NCBI GenBank assembly: GCA_001910725.1
Contig: MJGA01000002.1
Span: 806,001 to 870,000, forward strand
DNA: 64,000 nucleotides
Source of the DNA: Phanerodontia chrysosporium
Lineage: Eukaryota; Basidiomycota; Agaricomycetes; Polyporales; Phanerochaetaceae
Direction: 5' to 3'
The notes beneath the pieces are model-generated. The model saw only the letters and a program-made list of their open reading frames with translations, searched no databases and was not told the DNA's origin. Positions 1 through 11,290 of this stretch are shown here, piece by piece. Positions within the stretch are counted from its first letter, which is position 1. The number at the start of each line of letters is the position of its first letter. Both the position numbers and the translations under genes were made by a program.

Positions 1-524
1 GCGAAAGAAATAATTACCGCTACGCCTCCGCAGCTATGCCTCCGCTGCAAACGGCGACACCGCACACCGAGGGCTCCGACCGCGAGAGCTGTTCATAGCT
101 GTCGAGATGCAAGGTCGGTGTTACGACACCAGGGTCGGAGCGCACTAGGCGGCTCCAACTAAAGACAATGGATCTCGAGAGGGAACCAGAGCGCACACAC
201 GGCGTCCGGTGCCTCGCCTTGAACACGTTGCCCTTGTCGTAAATGAAGATTATCTCCCCAAGTCACGTCTATCGCTGTGATGTATTCCCGTTTTCCTGTT
301 CCCCTAGATTGATGACCTCAGCAAAGGATACCACGGATTTCCCTAGGCTGTCTCCGTCCCATTAAGGACCGCCGGCCTGATGCTCCTATATAGCTCTGGA
401 CCTGTCCTTCTCTGTCCTCGTCTGCTTGGACTTTGCTCTTGCCCACTCAAAGTTCACACGCGCTGCACGCTTTGAAGCCGACCCCGCTCACCGCCCAGCC
501 CGTGCGCAGCCGCCATCTCACACG
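1..524. other. 5' flank of the first gene, no gene seen
   Basis: No coding signal can be recognised in this stretch. It ends in the promoter of the Ser/Pro-rich gene that starts at 525, including a TATA-like element at 388-393. Confidence 0.5.
388..393 (+). promoter_or_regulatory. TATA-like box
   Basis: A TATATA run lies about 130 bases upstream of the ATG at 525. It sits in a locally AT-richer spot before a pyrimidine-rich leader. The role is inferred from position only. Confidence 0.4.
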
Positions 525-1994
525 ATGACAGAGTACACCACCTCCTCGGAAGCCATCCGCGAGTTCCTCACTGCGCGTGAGCGGACTGCGCGATGGATAC
601 AACAGCACTACGGTTACGAGGACGAACTTCTCTCGCCCTCCGCACCACCGTCGAGCATCAGCGACTCGGACGCCCCGAGCTACGGCCCCAGCGACTCCGA
701 GGAGAGCAGCAGCTCGGTCCCGCCGCGCATGATCCTGCGCTGGAACGACGGCAGGCCCGACATGCCCATCGACCGCAGTTCCGCCTACGGCCGCCCCAGG
801 ACCCAGTCGCACCCGCACCCGTACTCACGACGAGACGAGTCGCCGGGACGCCTGCCGCGTCACAGCAATTTTCACCCAGGCGCGGGTTCCCATCACCCGT
901 CTGCGCCGTCCACTCACTCACGGCATGCGCAGACCCTCTCGTACGCGTCGGTCCCTCCCCAGGGCCCGTTCGTCGAGTCCGATGACACCCCGCCGCCAAC
1001 GCCCGAGCACATCGTCGTCCTCCCCTCCCCGCAGGGCGAAGACGTCCCCGAATGCCCGGGACGACGCCTTCCCACGGCTCACAGTCCCGCCACGGGTCAC
1101 AACACCCTTCGCGGACGCATTCGATGCACCACCCAAAACCCATGCCCGCGAGCGGGGCGTACTCCGCGGCGCCCTCGCACGCCCCGACGCTGCACGCCCC
1201 GAGCCCGCGGCGCGCCTACAACCCCTCGAACACCTCGCACGCCTCGCGGCACGCCACACGCTCGCCGGTGATGCAGCACTCGCAGTCGCAGCCGCTGCCC
1301 GTCGCCCACGGCGGAGCCTACCCGGCGCGCCCGGGCACCGCTCTGCCGTACGCGTACAGCCCGCCGCAGATCGTGTACGCGCCGTCGTCGCGGCACGGTG
1401 GCTCGCACTACGCTCCGCCACAGATAGTGTACTCGCCGCCCGCCCACCCGCACGCCCGTGCGCCCACCGGCCCTGGCGCGCCGTCGATCACGTACAGCCA
1501 GAGCGCGCCCCTCCCGCATCCGCATCACGGACGGAGCACCGCGCCCCCGGGCCCGCGCGCCGTCGAAAGCAGCCGCAGCTCGCGTGGGCAGAGTCGGGGC
1601 GCAGCTTCCACCGCGCGGACGACAGCCGGCGGGGGCGCTCGCCGGACAGTGACACGTCGGGGAGCACGTACTACGTCCTGCCAACACCGGGGCAGAAGGT
1701 GCAGATCATCGTGAGTAGACTCAGGGTGCGCCTCCCAAGCAGCGAAGGGAGCTGACTATGAGCTGCGTCGCGCAGCCCCCTAGCGGAGCCCCGTCGGTGC
1801 GGACGGCGACGACGGCGACAAAGGTGTCGCACTCGCCGCATTCGCCGCACGATGCCAAGAAGCCGTTCTTCCAGCGCATGTTCCACATTCCGAAGCTCGC
1901 GTCGTCTTCGACAGGTTCGACGAACTCATCGGGTCGCAAGCTGCGCCGGCGGCATACCCTCCAGGTCGGGGCGCACGCGCACGACGAGCAATAG
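525..1994 (+). CDS. Ser/Pro/His-rich disordered protein, function unknown
   Basis: I do not recognise a catalytic domain. The protein starts MTEYTTSSEAIREFL, has an acidic Ser-rich stretch (SDSDAPSYGPSDSEESSSS) and continues as a low-complexity Pro/His/Ser/Tyr region with repeats of the type PPQIVY (about residues 280-320). It ends with a more conserved-looking tail, STYYVLPTPGQKVQII, followed by a basic C-terminus containing KKPFFQRMFHIPKL. An intron at 1711-1775 (phase 0, GTGAGT to CGCAG, branch-like CTGAC) joins QII to PPSGAP. The reading frame changes twice inside exon 1. Both breaks are repaired by one extra base, in the C run at 1046-1049 and in the G run at 1596-1599, so I read this as one gene with two under-called homopolymers. 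Such proteins are common in Agaricomycetes and are usually annotated as hypothetical. Confidence 0.6.
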
Positions 1995-2954
1995 CCCTGC
2001 CGCAAAATCCACGCAAATTCTACTAGTCAGATGCCTGTGTCACCTGTCGGTCCCCAGTCTGATTGCTCCTTGTGGGGCGAGCTTAATACCTGGTAAAATC
2101 CGTGTTTTAATCCCGTGGACGTTAGAATGGTCGAGCCATGGGTTCATTAGTTCACACTCCTTTGGAACCATACGTATGAATGACGTAAAAAGGTTACAGT
2201 ACCGGTTTTTCTTCTCCCCCAACGCACACAGTCCCTACTTTTCTCCTCTCTCGGTCCCTCTAGTCTCTGTACGATGTATCACCGTAGTGTTGTTGTATCT
2301 CCCACCGCTATCATCAGGCAATATGATCAGTACACGCAACCGGCGTTATCATAGTGTTGCCTCTGTCTGTCTTTGTGACGATCCCGACCAGTCCTGCGAG
2401 ATGACTCGAGCGATCAGCCATGAGGATCTCATAAAACGTGAACATATGATGCAAGAACGTACCTCTGGATCCTAGATCAGCCTGGCCGTGCATACTATCA
2501 CGCCGCAAAGGCCGCCCTGAGCCTTCGCGACACCGCCAACGTGGTATGACCGTGGAAAACACCAATCGCCGACGCGGGCGTTGTCTCGAACACACCGGGC
2601 GACGTGGCAGCGGGTTCGCAGAGGGGGTGGCAGCAATAAGCGGGGCTGCGCAGGGCAGTGGAGACGGGTACATGCGCTGCGTACAGGGACCGCAAGAGCG
2701 ATAAACGTGCGAGCGGGCGCAATTGAGATTGAGGGACTTTGGAATGAGTGCTAGGGGAGGTGCCGGAGTGACTTGCTCGCTATCTCCTTCAGCGTGCATA
2801 GTGTGGGGAGAATTTGACGAATAAGTCGTTCGCACGCCTTGAAGTCTATTGCCATGCCTATGAGTGCTGTTGTCTGCGTGCAGTGACGATAGCATTAAAA
2901 AAGCATATCAAGAGGTGTATGAGACACGAGCGATTTCTAGCACTCACCAGACCG
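1995..2954. other. Intergenic, no gene seen
   Basis: This is the space between the convergent ends of the Ser/Pro-rich gene (+) and SNF8 (-). Short open frames exist on both strands, but none has recognisable protein character. It probably holds the two 3' UTRs. Confidence 0.5.
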
Positions 2955-3710
2955 TTACTCGTCCCAATGCATAGCTGAGGGCACCCAGTACGCCGGGCTG
3001 CCTGATTCATCTTGCTCATCGAGCCAGCATAGGCCGTCCCGCAGCAGCATGTTCTCCAGCGCAGCCCGGGCTCGCTCGACCGCCCAGCCCCGGCGGGCTA
3101 TCAGCAGCTCTTCTGAAACGCGGCCGCCCTCGTCCTGCGCGATAGCCAGAACGACCGCCTGATCCTCGTCCAGCTCCTTCACCACGCTCCTCACCATCTT
3201 GCGCCCACCGCCGACATCGATGACCTCGTAGCCTGCGCCGAGAGGCTTGAGCGTCTTGATGCTGCGCACGACGTCCTCCTCTGTGATGGTGCCCTGCTCA
3301 ACGGCGCGCAGGCGGCTCACGAGGCGCACGAGCTCGCCCATCTCGATGAGCCCGCCGTTGCGCTCGCGCGTGCTGACGCAGACGTCGACGATCTGGACGC
3401 CGAGCTCGTACTGCCAGTCGCCGAGGTTGAGCACCTCCGCCCACCAGCCGCCCTTGCGCGGGCCCGCGAGTGGATCGACGCCGATGGACGCGCACATACG
3501 CTGAAAGGCGTGCCGGAATGCGGGGTCCTTGCGTATCTTGTCACGGTGCGTCGTCGCGAAACGTACCAGCGCCGAGCGGAAGTGGTCCATCTGGGCATGG
3601 AGGTGCTCGACCTGCGCTTTGGAGAGCTCATTGGAGAGCTCGGCGAAGGAGCGTTGAGACTGCTGCTGCCGCTCAAATGCTGCGAGCCCGACGCCTCCTA
3701 GTCGATGCAT
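2955..3710 (-). CDS. SNF8: ESCRT-II complex subunit SNF8 (VPS22/EAP30)
   Basis: This intronless frame of 251 residues matches the usual length of SNF8/VPS22. SNF8 is the ESCRT-II core subunit that helps sort ubiquitinated membrane cargo into multivesicular endosomes. The N-terminus (MHRLGGVGLAAFERQQQSQR) forms the expected amphipathic start. It is followed by a helical segment (FAELSNELSKAQVEHLHAQM) and the signature block KIRKDPAFRHAFQRMC through GVDPLAG. The next segment, GWWAEVLNLGDWQYELGVQI, is highly typical of EAP30 proteins. The rest forms the paired winged helices (ELVRLVSRLRA, SIKTLKPLGAGYEVI, RRGWAVERARAALENMLLRD). The start is the first ATG of the frame and agrees with the family N-terminus. 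The gene is divergent from the TIM-barrel gene at 4214 with about 500 bases between the starts. Confidence 0.95.
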   Translation of the reverse strand: MHRLGGVGLAAFERQQQSQRSFAELSNELSKAQVEHLHAQMDHFRSALVRFATTHRDKIRKDPAFRHAFQRMCASIGVDPLAGPRKGGWWAEVLNLGDWQYELGVQIVDVCVSTRERNGGLIEMGELVRLVSRLRAVEQGTITEEDVVRSIKTLKPLGAGYEVIDVGGGRKMVRSVVKELDEDQAVVLAIAQDEGGRVSEELLIARRGWAVERARAALENMLLRDGLCWLDEQDESGSPAYWVPSAMHWDE

Positions 3711-4213
3711 GGTTGATAACGAGTGTTAGATGTAGAGAGGGGTTATCTCTGGTGAATGATGGGTATGCGCTCCGACGTTGCAGCCGAGAGCCACTGAGAG
3801 AAATGTAGAGGTCTCTGTAGCGAGAGGCGGCTTGTGGAGACAAGGTTGAAGATGCCTGCGTCGACGCTGTGCCTCGTGGGTACGGACCGAGTTCCGAACA
3901 CGTGATATTGCGAGGCTGGGCGAAACTCCCGAATCTCAGTCGCCTTCCTCACCACCTCCTTCTTGCAACTCCTTGAACAGCTTTTTTCGTAGCAACAAAC
4001 ATGGTGGTAGAGACGAGACTGTCTCAACGGACAACCGCCGTGTACCCCTGCAGAGCTCGGCGCGCAGAAGAAAAGACATGACGTCACGCGACGTACGCCT
4101 TTGGTGCCTCTGTGGCTCGACATCGAGCCCGAGCCGATAGGTTTAGTACCCTAGAGTACTTGCCCAGCTCTCAAAAGTCAACCAGCATCTCCTTCACCAG
4201 TTACTAGGCAAGC
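3711..4213. promoter_or_regulatory. Divergent promoter region, SNF8 / TIM-barrel gene
   Basis: About 500 bases separate the two start codons of these divergently transcribed genes. No coding frame of interest and no clear TATA box were found. A pyrimidine-rich stretch precedes the ATG at 4214. Confidence 0.45.
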
Positions 4214-5602
4214 ATGGCAGACTTCACAACAGGCATCGCATACTCGACAGACTCGGCGGGTATGCATCCGTCACACACCCTTCCCATCAAGTTACGTGCC
4301 ATCTACGACGCCGGGTTCACACAGGTCGAAATCGGCTTTCCAGACCTGGAGACGTTCGCGGAGCAGGAGTTCGAAGGGAATTACAAGAAGTTGGACGATG
4401 CGGGCAAGGGAGACGTTGAGAAGCTGTGTCAAGTCGCGGCGAAAGTGAGGAGTCTCTGCGACGAGTTGGGCATGCATATTCTCGTGGTGCATCCGTGAGT
4501 GTGTAAGCCTACGAGTGGCCTGGAAGTTCAACATACAGCGCAGGTTCTCGGAATACGAAGGATATACGGACAAGAAAAAGAAACAACAAGGCCTGGAACG
4601 AGCACAGAGCTGGTTCAGAGTCCTTAAAGTAAGCATCGACTTCAATAGCCATGTACCAGATGCGAGTCTCTAACTTCAAAGCAGAAGCTCGGCTGCACAA
4701 TTCTCCAGGTTGGCTCCTCGGATGATGACTCCTCGAGCGGGGATTTCGATGTCATCGCGGGAGACCTCCGTGACCTTGCCGACCTTGCCGCGAGACAGGA
4801 TCCGCCAATCCGCATGTGCGTTCCTCACCGTGTTCACTCACCCCAGCATATTGACATGACATAACAGCGCGTATGAGATGTGGGCTTGGGGAGTGCATGT
4901 GTAGGTGGCTTCCTGAGTTGTCGATATCACCGCTGATATCGCATATAGGAACACCTGGGAGCACACCTGGGAAATCTGCAAGCGTGTCGATAGGCCCAAC
5001 TTCGGCCTCTGCCTTGACACGTTCCAGATTTGTGGTACGTATGATCACCGTTGGGCATCGAGCAATGCCGACTTACATGCACCCCAGCGCGCGCGTACGC
5101 CTCTCCGACGTCTCCAAGCCGCGTCCTTCCAGATGCGCAGCAAAAGCTCCAGGCTTCGCTCGCGAATTTGAGCAAGACCATCCCTGCCTCCAAGATATTC
5201 TATTTTCAAATTTCTGATGGCTCAAGCAATGTCAGTCCTGAGGCTCTGATCACACAGGCGCAGAAGGAAGGCATTAGCCCGCTTTACGCTTGGAGCAACG
5301 CATGGCGACCGGTGCCGTACATGGACGAGGCGGTCGATGCGTTGCGCGTAGCTGCGGGGTCGTCTGATACCTTTGCTCTGAGCGTGGGCGAGGGCGCCGT
5401 GCATGGTGGGTTCGGCGGGTACCTGCCTGTCCTAGACGTCATCAATGCGGTGTTACGGACGGGCTGGCGGGGTCCATGGTCGTATGAGGTATTCTTCGAG
5501 GAGAGCATGAGCAAGGACGACATCGGGGTTCCACTATTTTGGACGAAGGTAGCGAAGAAGAGTCACGAGAAGATTGTAGAGGAATTGAAGAGGGAGCTGT
5601 GA
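4214..5602 (+). CDS. Xylose-isomerase-like TIM-barrel enzyme (3-dehydroshikimate dehydratase-like)
   Basis: This is a predicted soluble sugar-phosphate isomerase/epimerase-type TIM barrel of roughly 360 residues in about six exons. Exon 1 carries the first strands (GIAYSTDSAGMHPSHTLPIK, AIYDAGFTQVEIGFPDLETF) and ends at LGMHILVVHP. Later exons read FSEYEGYTDKKKKQQG, LGCTILQVGSSDDDSSSGDF, AYEMWAWGVHV, NTWEHTWEICKRVDRPNFGL with CLDTFQI, and a long last exon. The last exon includes KIFYFQISDGS, the Glu-containing LSVGEGAVHGGFGGYLPV and GPWSYEVFFEE. The Glu, Asp and His positions on successive strands fit a divalent-metal site. The layout resembles fungal 3-dehydroshikimate dehydratases (quinate catabolism) and hydroxypyruvate-isomerase-like proteins; which substrate it uses cannot be decided here. 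No quinate-cluster neighbour is present. No frame breaks were seen. Confidence 0.8.
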
Positions 5603-5688
5603 GGATCGTCTGCTAAATACTCTTTAGCCAGTCCATGCATGAATCTCAGAACAATCGGATTGGAAGATAATAGATTAAAAATGGTAAC

Positions 5689-5760
5689 ACACCGATGGTG
5701 AAGTGGTTATCATGCTTGCCTTCCAAGCAAGCGGCACGGGTTCGATTCCCGTTCGGTGTA
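5689..5760 (+). tRNA. tRNA-Gly (anticodon TCC)
   Basis: The 72-base cloverleaf has acceptor arms ACACCGA and TCGGTGT with discriminator A at 5760. The anticodon stem is CTTGC/GCAAG around the seven-base loop CTTCCAA, and the T arm contains GGTTCGATTCC. The loop gives anticodon TCC, reading GGA codons. No intron and no encoded CCA are present, as expected for a nuclear gene. A T run follows within ten bases and can serve as the Pol III terminator. Confidence 0.95.
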
Positions 5761-5938
5761 TACGTTTTTATCCTGTACAGGCTTTTGCCTGTTGCATCAG
5801 ATTCTTAAATAAATGGCTAGTGCAGTTGACTCAGGTTGAGATCATTTCAATGCATGGTCCTCCGGCAAAAACACTCGCGACCCATTCGGCCCTACAGACA
5901 GTGTTGATGATATTATACGCTATTTCAACCGCTTGCAT

Positions 5939-6012
5939 GGCCGATTAGCTCAGTTGGTTAGAGCGTGGTGCTAATAACGCCAAGGTCGTCGGTTCGATCC
6001 CGGCATTGGCCA
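5939..6012 (+). tRNA. tRNA-Ile (anticodon AAT)
   Basis: The 74-base cloverleaf pairs GGCCGAT with ATTGGCC. The D arm contains GCTCAGTTGGTTAGAGC. The anticodon loop CTAATAA gives AAT, reading ATT. The T arm is GTCGGTTCGATCCCGGC. There is no intron and no CCA. A run of five T directly follows (Pol III terminator). It lies 178 bases downstream of tRNA-Gly on the same strand. Confidence 0.95.
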
Positions 6013-6488
6013 GCTTTTTGCTCGTCTGCACACAGACTGTGCACACACCAAATTCGCTCCTTGGTTTCCCTCTACACCGCCGAGCAGACTTGACGCGCCC
6101 ACGGTCTGAGTGGGATACACCGCAATCAGCTAGCGTTTGTTCTGTTGACAACCGGTCCGAGCCACTACCCGAGATTTTCACAGAAATCTTACAGTCAGCT
6201 TGCGGACCGCTCGTCATAGCATTTCTCGTGAGCCAGAGCCGAGGCCGTCGCACAGACCACGCTCAGGATACAAGGGACCTGTAAGGAAGCTTTGTGCATC
6301 AGGTCCAGGAGAATCTCCAAGTCATTCTGCTGCGACATGTTCGGGTGCTCTCAGTTGTCCGACGCCATAAAGTCACAGTCCAATATGGTGCGGGCATAGG
6401 ACTGTGGTGACAAGTTGTAGTTCACGCGTCACTAGTTAAATACTGACAATTAAATGCTCAACACCTCTGCACGGATGTTACATGGTCC
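6013..6488. other. Spacer between tRNA-Ile and the large lineage-specific gene
   Basis: No gene is seen. This is the boundary zone between the tRNA pair and the 3' end of the large minus-strand gene. If the two-gene module is mobile, one of its ends should lie here, but I could not recognise terminal inverted repeats by eye. Confidence 0.4.
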
Positions 6489-9400
6489 TCATGCTCTGTG
6501 TTCCTCTGCCGCCTGTTTATTGCGTGCGCGTGTCTGTGCGGCTTTGGCTTGTGCCTCTGCGCGCTTAGCTGGGCCCGTCTTCTGGACTTGAGCAGAGAAC
6601 TCTGCGTGTTTGCCAGCTCGATTTGAGAAGTAAGGGCGCGGTGCTACTAGCTGGGGTGGCAGCGAAGCGCGAACAAGGGATGCGTTATGCAGGCCGGCCA
6701 AGTTTAGGAGGAAGCGCCTACGCGCGCCGTGCTTGATTGCTTTGCGCGTCACCGCCGTCACCGCCCTCTCCTGTGACACTTGTTCGTCCACCATCGCGCA
6801 CTCGGCTTCGTTACAGTCATGTTGTGCATTGAAGGCAAACAGAATGCTCTGCAATAAAGGTCAGTTAGATGTTGCAACCTTCGAGCTTATCATCACATAC
6901 CTCCGCTGAGAAGATGCTGTACATGCCACTTTCGCCCGAGCAGGGTGTAAGCACCGGCATATCCGTACGGAAATCGTTAGTATTCAAAACACTGTACCGC
7001 TCGATTATCACCGCCGTATTCTTGCCCAGCTGACCTGGTGCCCCCGTACCGTCTCCGGTTGCAGGCACGACGATCCGCTTGATTCGTCCGACTTGAAGGT
7101 TCGGACCTTCTCCTTGCTGACCCTGACCTGCCGCTCCAGTCCCGAGGGCCGTGGATGTCATCTGGGACTCTGGAGGCCCAAATTCGGAAATAGGCGGCGT
7201 AGAGGCGGCGGGGACTTCTAGGAAAACCCACGAGCCCTCTCGGCACTTGTCCCCAGACTGCGCGACCACGGTTTGCCCATACCACCACCGATGTCCCCCA
7301 GATGGCACGGATTCATCACCCTCGGGAGCCTCGAGATCGTCCGGCAAGTCGTCGCTGTGCCTCAGGATGTCCTCCCATAGCCTGGGTTTGGTCTTCTCTC
7401 GCGCGCCATCTGGCCTTGTCGTCGAGCGAGGCTCAATCTTGACGGTGCCTGGTCTCACGGTTAGATCATTCCCTTCCATTGCGCAGTAGACAAAGCTGAC
7501 CTGGCTTCTCTAGTGTAGATGGAGGGGACCAGCCAAGACGCCGCTGGAGGTCAGAATGGGCTACCAAGAAGCTGCACACTCCTGGCCCAGCACGGATGTA
7601 GTTCCCGTCGGGGCCTTTCCACCACCCTCCGCTTGCCTGGTGCTTGAACCGCTCGAGGTGTGCAAGTGTGTCAGCAATGTCATGGCTCGGTGAGTGGTGA
7701 TTGGATAGTATACTGCAGAATCTGAAGATGGCGTTCCAGCACTCGAAACCTTCAGTAGAGTAGATGCCGGAAGGCCCGTGAAGGCGCACGTCGTCGGGAA
7801 TATGTGTAAGGGTGTGTAATTTCGACTTCTCCATGATCCGGCTTGGGTCTAACGACGACCAGATGTCAAGGACGTTGTTGACCAGGACGTCAAGATCGGC
7901 CTGCGATGCTATTTCAGAGTTAAGGCGAATAGAATAAATTGCAGACATACCGTGTACGTCGTCATATCTGCAATATCATCGTACCATAAAGTGGCACAAA
8001 GCTTTCCCGTTGCAATCCAGAGGTCGAGCAGTTCTCGATTGAAGAGCTCGCCATAAAGCTGAAATGGTATGACCTGGACTAATGCCTTGAAGTGCTTGCC
8101 TACGAGGGAGTTCTTATACTTGACCATATAATGTCCTCTGACCGGGTACATCGTCAGGCCGTCAACAGAGGAGCTCTGAAGCCGAACCGCAAGTAGGCGA
8201 AGCTGCTGTTCACTCAGCAAAGTGTACGTCTTGTGCCATACATACTTGACTGATCCGAGTAAGACTGTATGCAGCGTTTCGACTGGCGTATCGCGGTGAA
8301 TGTCGAGGCCTGATTACAATATACGGTGAGTAAATCAATAGGCTGTCGTGTTATCTCATTGACCGTTCGTCGTACCGTCGAATTTTCCTAGGCATGGATT
8401 GTAATGGTCACCGGGTCGCAGTTTATTTCGCAGATCTTGATTCCAACAACGGTAAGCTCAGTGATCAGCAGTGAAGACGGCACTGACCTGACTCCAGCAG
8501 CAGGGATGTGTATCGATGAGCAGGCTGTTGGACTAGCCACTCCATTTGCTCTTTTTGGATCTGTTTCTTGATCTCGTCTTGGATCTTCTTACGTGCGTCT
8601 CCGTTAATGCTTCGTTTGTTCAGCCGGGGATCACGCGTGGTCGTGTTGAACAGGTACTTGTGTGACAGCTCTCGACCACGCACAAGCAGCTTCTCGATCC
8701 AGTGTTGAGCTATTGTGTCCTTTACGCCGCTATCGGTCTGCATTGACGTGACTGCGCCTTCAACTCCCAGCATTGCGGTATGAAGCTGCTGCTCGACTGC
8801 TTGTAATGTCTCGTCCTTCGTACGTGGCTCGCCTGGCTGGCGGTCATGCACGATCTCCGCAGTGAGTGGCGCTGTCTCAATATCTGAGTGTCTCTGTACT
8901 CACCTTGAACAGGCCCTGATAACCCTCGAGCGACTCAACATATGTTGCTGGACCACCCGCATGACATCTACGACACAGTTTATTGCCTTGCGGCCCAACA
9001 TGCGAGCATAGCTCTGATTGTTGTGGATTGTCTGCGGGCTTGATCTGAGAGATGACCCTGAAGAGTATCTCCTCTTGAAGAAGACAATCGTAAGCTATGT
9101 GCCATTTATCCCGTCCGATACTTTCTGACAATGCGTCTAGTTGCTCTAATGCCGACGTATTCTGAGAGGTTGAACAGAACCTCACGAAATACTCCTGCTG
9201 CAATAGTCGGTGAGGTAGGTTGACGTTTGCTACGTACACATTTGTGTGCGCATTATACTGCTTTGACCTATTGCCTGAAACGTCGTCGGCCCAGGTCATA
9301 ATTCCCAAGGTGAACGTAGCCCGGCCGCCAGCGAGTTTGCGCACTGGATGCGGCATCTCACTTGTCCAACTCGGTGAGTCATCTGTATAAAGACTCGTGA

Positions 9401-11069
9401 GACTGATCCAGTTATCAGAATAGATCTACGCTACCGCTGAACACAAACGTCCACCCGTCTGCTGCGAGCTCCGTGAAACTGCTTTCGAGGTCCTTGCATG
9501 GGATGCGATGCAGGCTATCGCTTAGCTTCCAGATCTCTCCCCGCTCATCGGCTGTTCGATTCACAACGAAGACATCAGCGACGGGTGTTTCTGACTTGCC
9601 GTTATGCCCGAGTTCGCAAAGCCACTTCATCGGGACAACCAGCCGTCCGTCGAACAAGCGGGCAACTTCCTTGATGTAGAAGTGTCGAGTTGGTGCTTTG
9701 TCGAAGTCAGCCCACATGAGCTGTAAGAGATCGACATCTTCGTTGTGTAACCTCTCCGCTTGATAGCATTCCCTAATAGATGGCGAAATCTCGATAAACG
9801 GTCGGATGTATGGTCGCACAAGTGGGTTCGCCCAGTCCTGCATGAATCGTGGGTCAGTATATCCACTATACGAAGATGTTACGCGTGTACTGACCAAGCG
9901 CAATGTATCAATAGGGCTCGTGACATAGAACTCGTTTCCGAGAGCGGAGATGTGGCGTTTGGGCTCAATCCCCATATCCTTCGACAGCTTTCCTTGAATC
10001 CGACGAAGAGCAGAGAAGGTGGGTACCTCCGGTGTCTTGCACATCTTCATAACCCAGATAATCGTCTTTAGGTGATCATCAGAGAGGCGAAGACGAGGTA
10101 GGCTATCCAAAAGGTCAAGCATGAACATCTGCTCTCGGTTAGTATAGACATTGAACGTTCGAAGTATCATCAGCTTACTGTCTTGCTTGTGTAGGGTGCC
10201 CATATTTCGGTATCCGCGTTCATTGACGGCCCAGGATGCCTGCCAAAGGGACCATAATCCCCGTTCTCCGTGATATCGTCATCATCATCGTCTTCAAGGT
10301 CTTCCGGTAACGAGAAAATCAGTACGTGTACGGAGTGCTTGGTCCATTAATTTTCTCACCGAAGCCTTCATCGAACCGTCTAAAGAACTCTGAGATCCCT
10401 ATATCGTCTTCTCCATGCAGCTTCGACATGAACGCCTCAAATTCCTCCCCATCAGAGATTTCCTTTGCAAGCGATGGATGCGCGAATGAGTCCAGATGGT
10501 CCATCTGCTTGAGGATTGCTTCATGCGCCTGCTGGCATTGGTCAACTCCTGCCAACGGCGCTGCCAGATCCAAGTCCTCTCCACACCCGGTGAGTAGAAC
10601 TTGACTCTCTTCCTGAGGCCAGGCATCTGTGTACGAATCTAGGACTTCCTGTTGAACCTCTGCTGAGGCTGTCTGCGGTGTCCGAGATTGGAGATGTTTC
10701 TGTGCTAGCTGTCGGATGTTCTCCGAGATTGAGAGTCTCGCTGGTACGTGATTCTGCCCTGTTTGACAGTGCGATGAGCTGACTGCTGCAGCATTCGGAA
10801 GGACGCCTTGTGTCATCCCCACTCGCGCCTGCCATGCTTGAGCTGCACTTATGTGCTTCTCGGTAGCTCGGTGTCGCTCGATCCCGCCTCGCGCTATTAA
10901 CGTCCCTTCACTTCCTCCAGAGTTGTACTGCTCTGAGCATGGCATGCACCGAGCATACTTTCGGTCACGACCAGAGTCTTCAAAGCCTTCGATGCTGCCT
11001 GGTAAGCCTTTATTGAAGATTCAGCACACCAAACTCACCATCTGGCAGTGCCTTTCGTTTCCCTGGCAT
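6489..11069 (-). CDS. Large Agaricomycete-specific family protein with DDVSGN motif, transposase-like layout
   Basis: This multi-exon gene of roughly 1,300 residues in about nine or ten exons has no frame breaks. The start at 11069 gives MPGKRKALPDG, spliced to SIEGFEDSGRDRKYARCMPC. The N-terminus holds a zinc-finger-like C-x2-C...H-x5-H pattern (ARCMPC ... GGIERHRATEKH). The middle carries the family hallmark MTWADDVSGNRSKQYN with VYVANVNLP and VRFCSTSQ, then the Cys/His cluster CSHVGPQGNKLCRRCHAGG. Next come GLDIHRDTPVETLHTVLLG, a basic helix region, HTLTHIPDDVRLHGPSGI with YSTEGFECWNAIFR, and NHHSPSHDIADTL with GGWW. The family is multi-copy in mushroom genomes and usually left as hypothetical. 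The order DD-x(n)-D..E..H-x(n)-E echoes the three blocks of CACTA/Tnp2-type RNase-H-fold transposases; that link is my inference. It is divergent from the small gene at 11291. Confidence 0.75.
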
Positions 11070-11290
11070 GATTTTCGCTGCAATCCACGGTGCGCATCGT
11101 CTCTTGAGCGTGAAGCGCTACACAGCGGATCATTTTCTCAGCGCTCTCATATGCTGGTTGGCAACATCCATGCACTCAGACCAAACTCCTCCGCCTCTCG
11201 TCTTTCTCCACGTCGTCCACCTCTCGTCTTTCTCCACGTCGTCGACCTCTCGTCTTTCTCCACATTATTCACATTTCTCCACTGCCCTCC
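11070..11290. promoter_or_regulatory. Shared divergent promoter of the two-gene module
   Basis: Only 221 bases separate the start codons of the large (-) and small (+) lineage-specific genes, so they must share a promoter or have overlapping ones. The half nearest the small gene consists of pyrimidine-rich 26-base direct repeats. Confidence 0.6.
11195..11272 (+). repeat. Three tandem 26-base direct repeats
   Basis: The units run 11195-11220, 11221-11246 and 11247-11272. Each begins CTCTCGTCTTTCTCCAC. Units 1 and 2 differ at one base near the end; unit 3 diverges in its last nine bases. They end 18 bases before the ATG at 11291, where a pyrimidine-rich leader or a transcription-factor array would sit. 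Confidence 0.9.

Noticed and set aside
6430..6434. CACTA pentamer downstream of the transposase-like gene
   Set aside because: A CACTA element should end with the reverse complement TAGTG on the far side. None was seen between 12.7 and 13.9 kb, so the match is likely chance.
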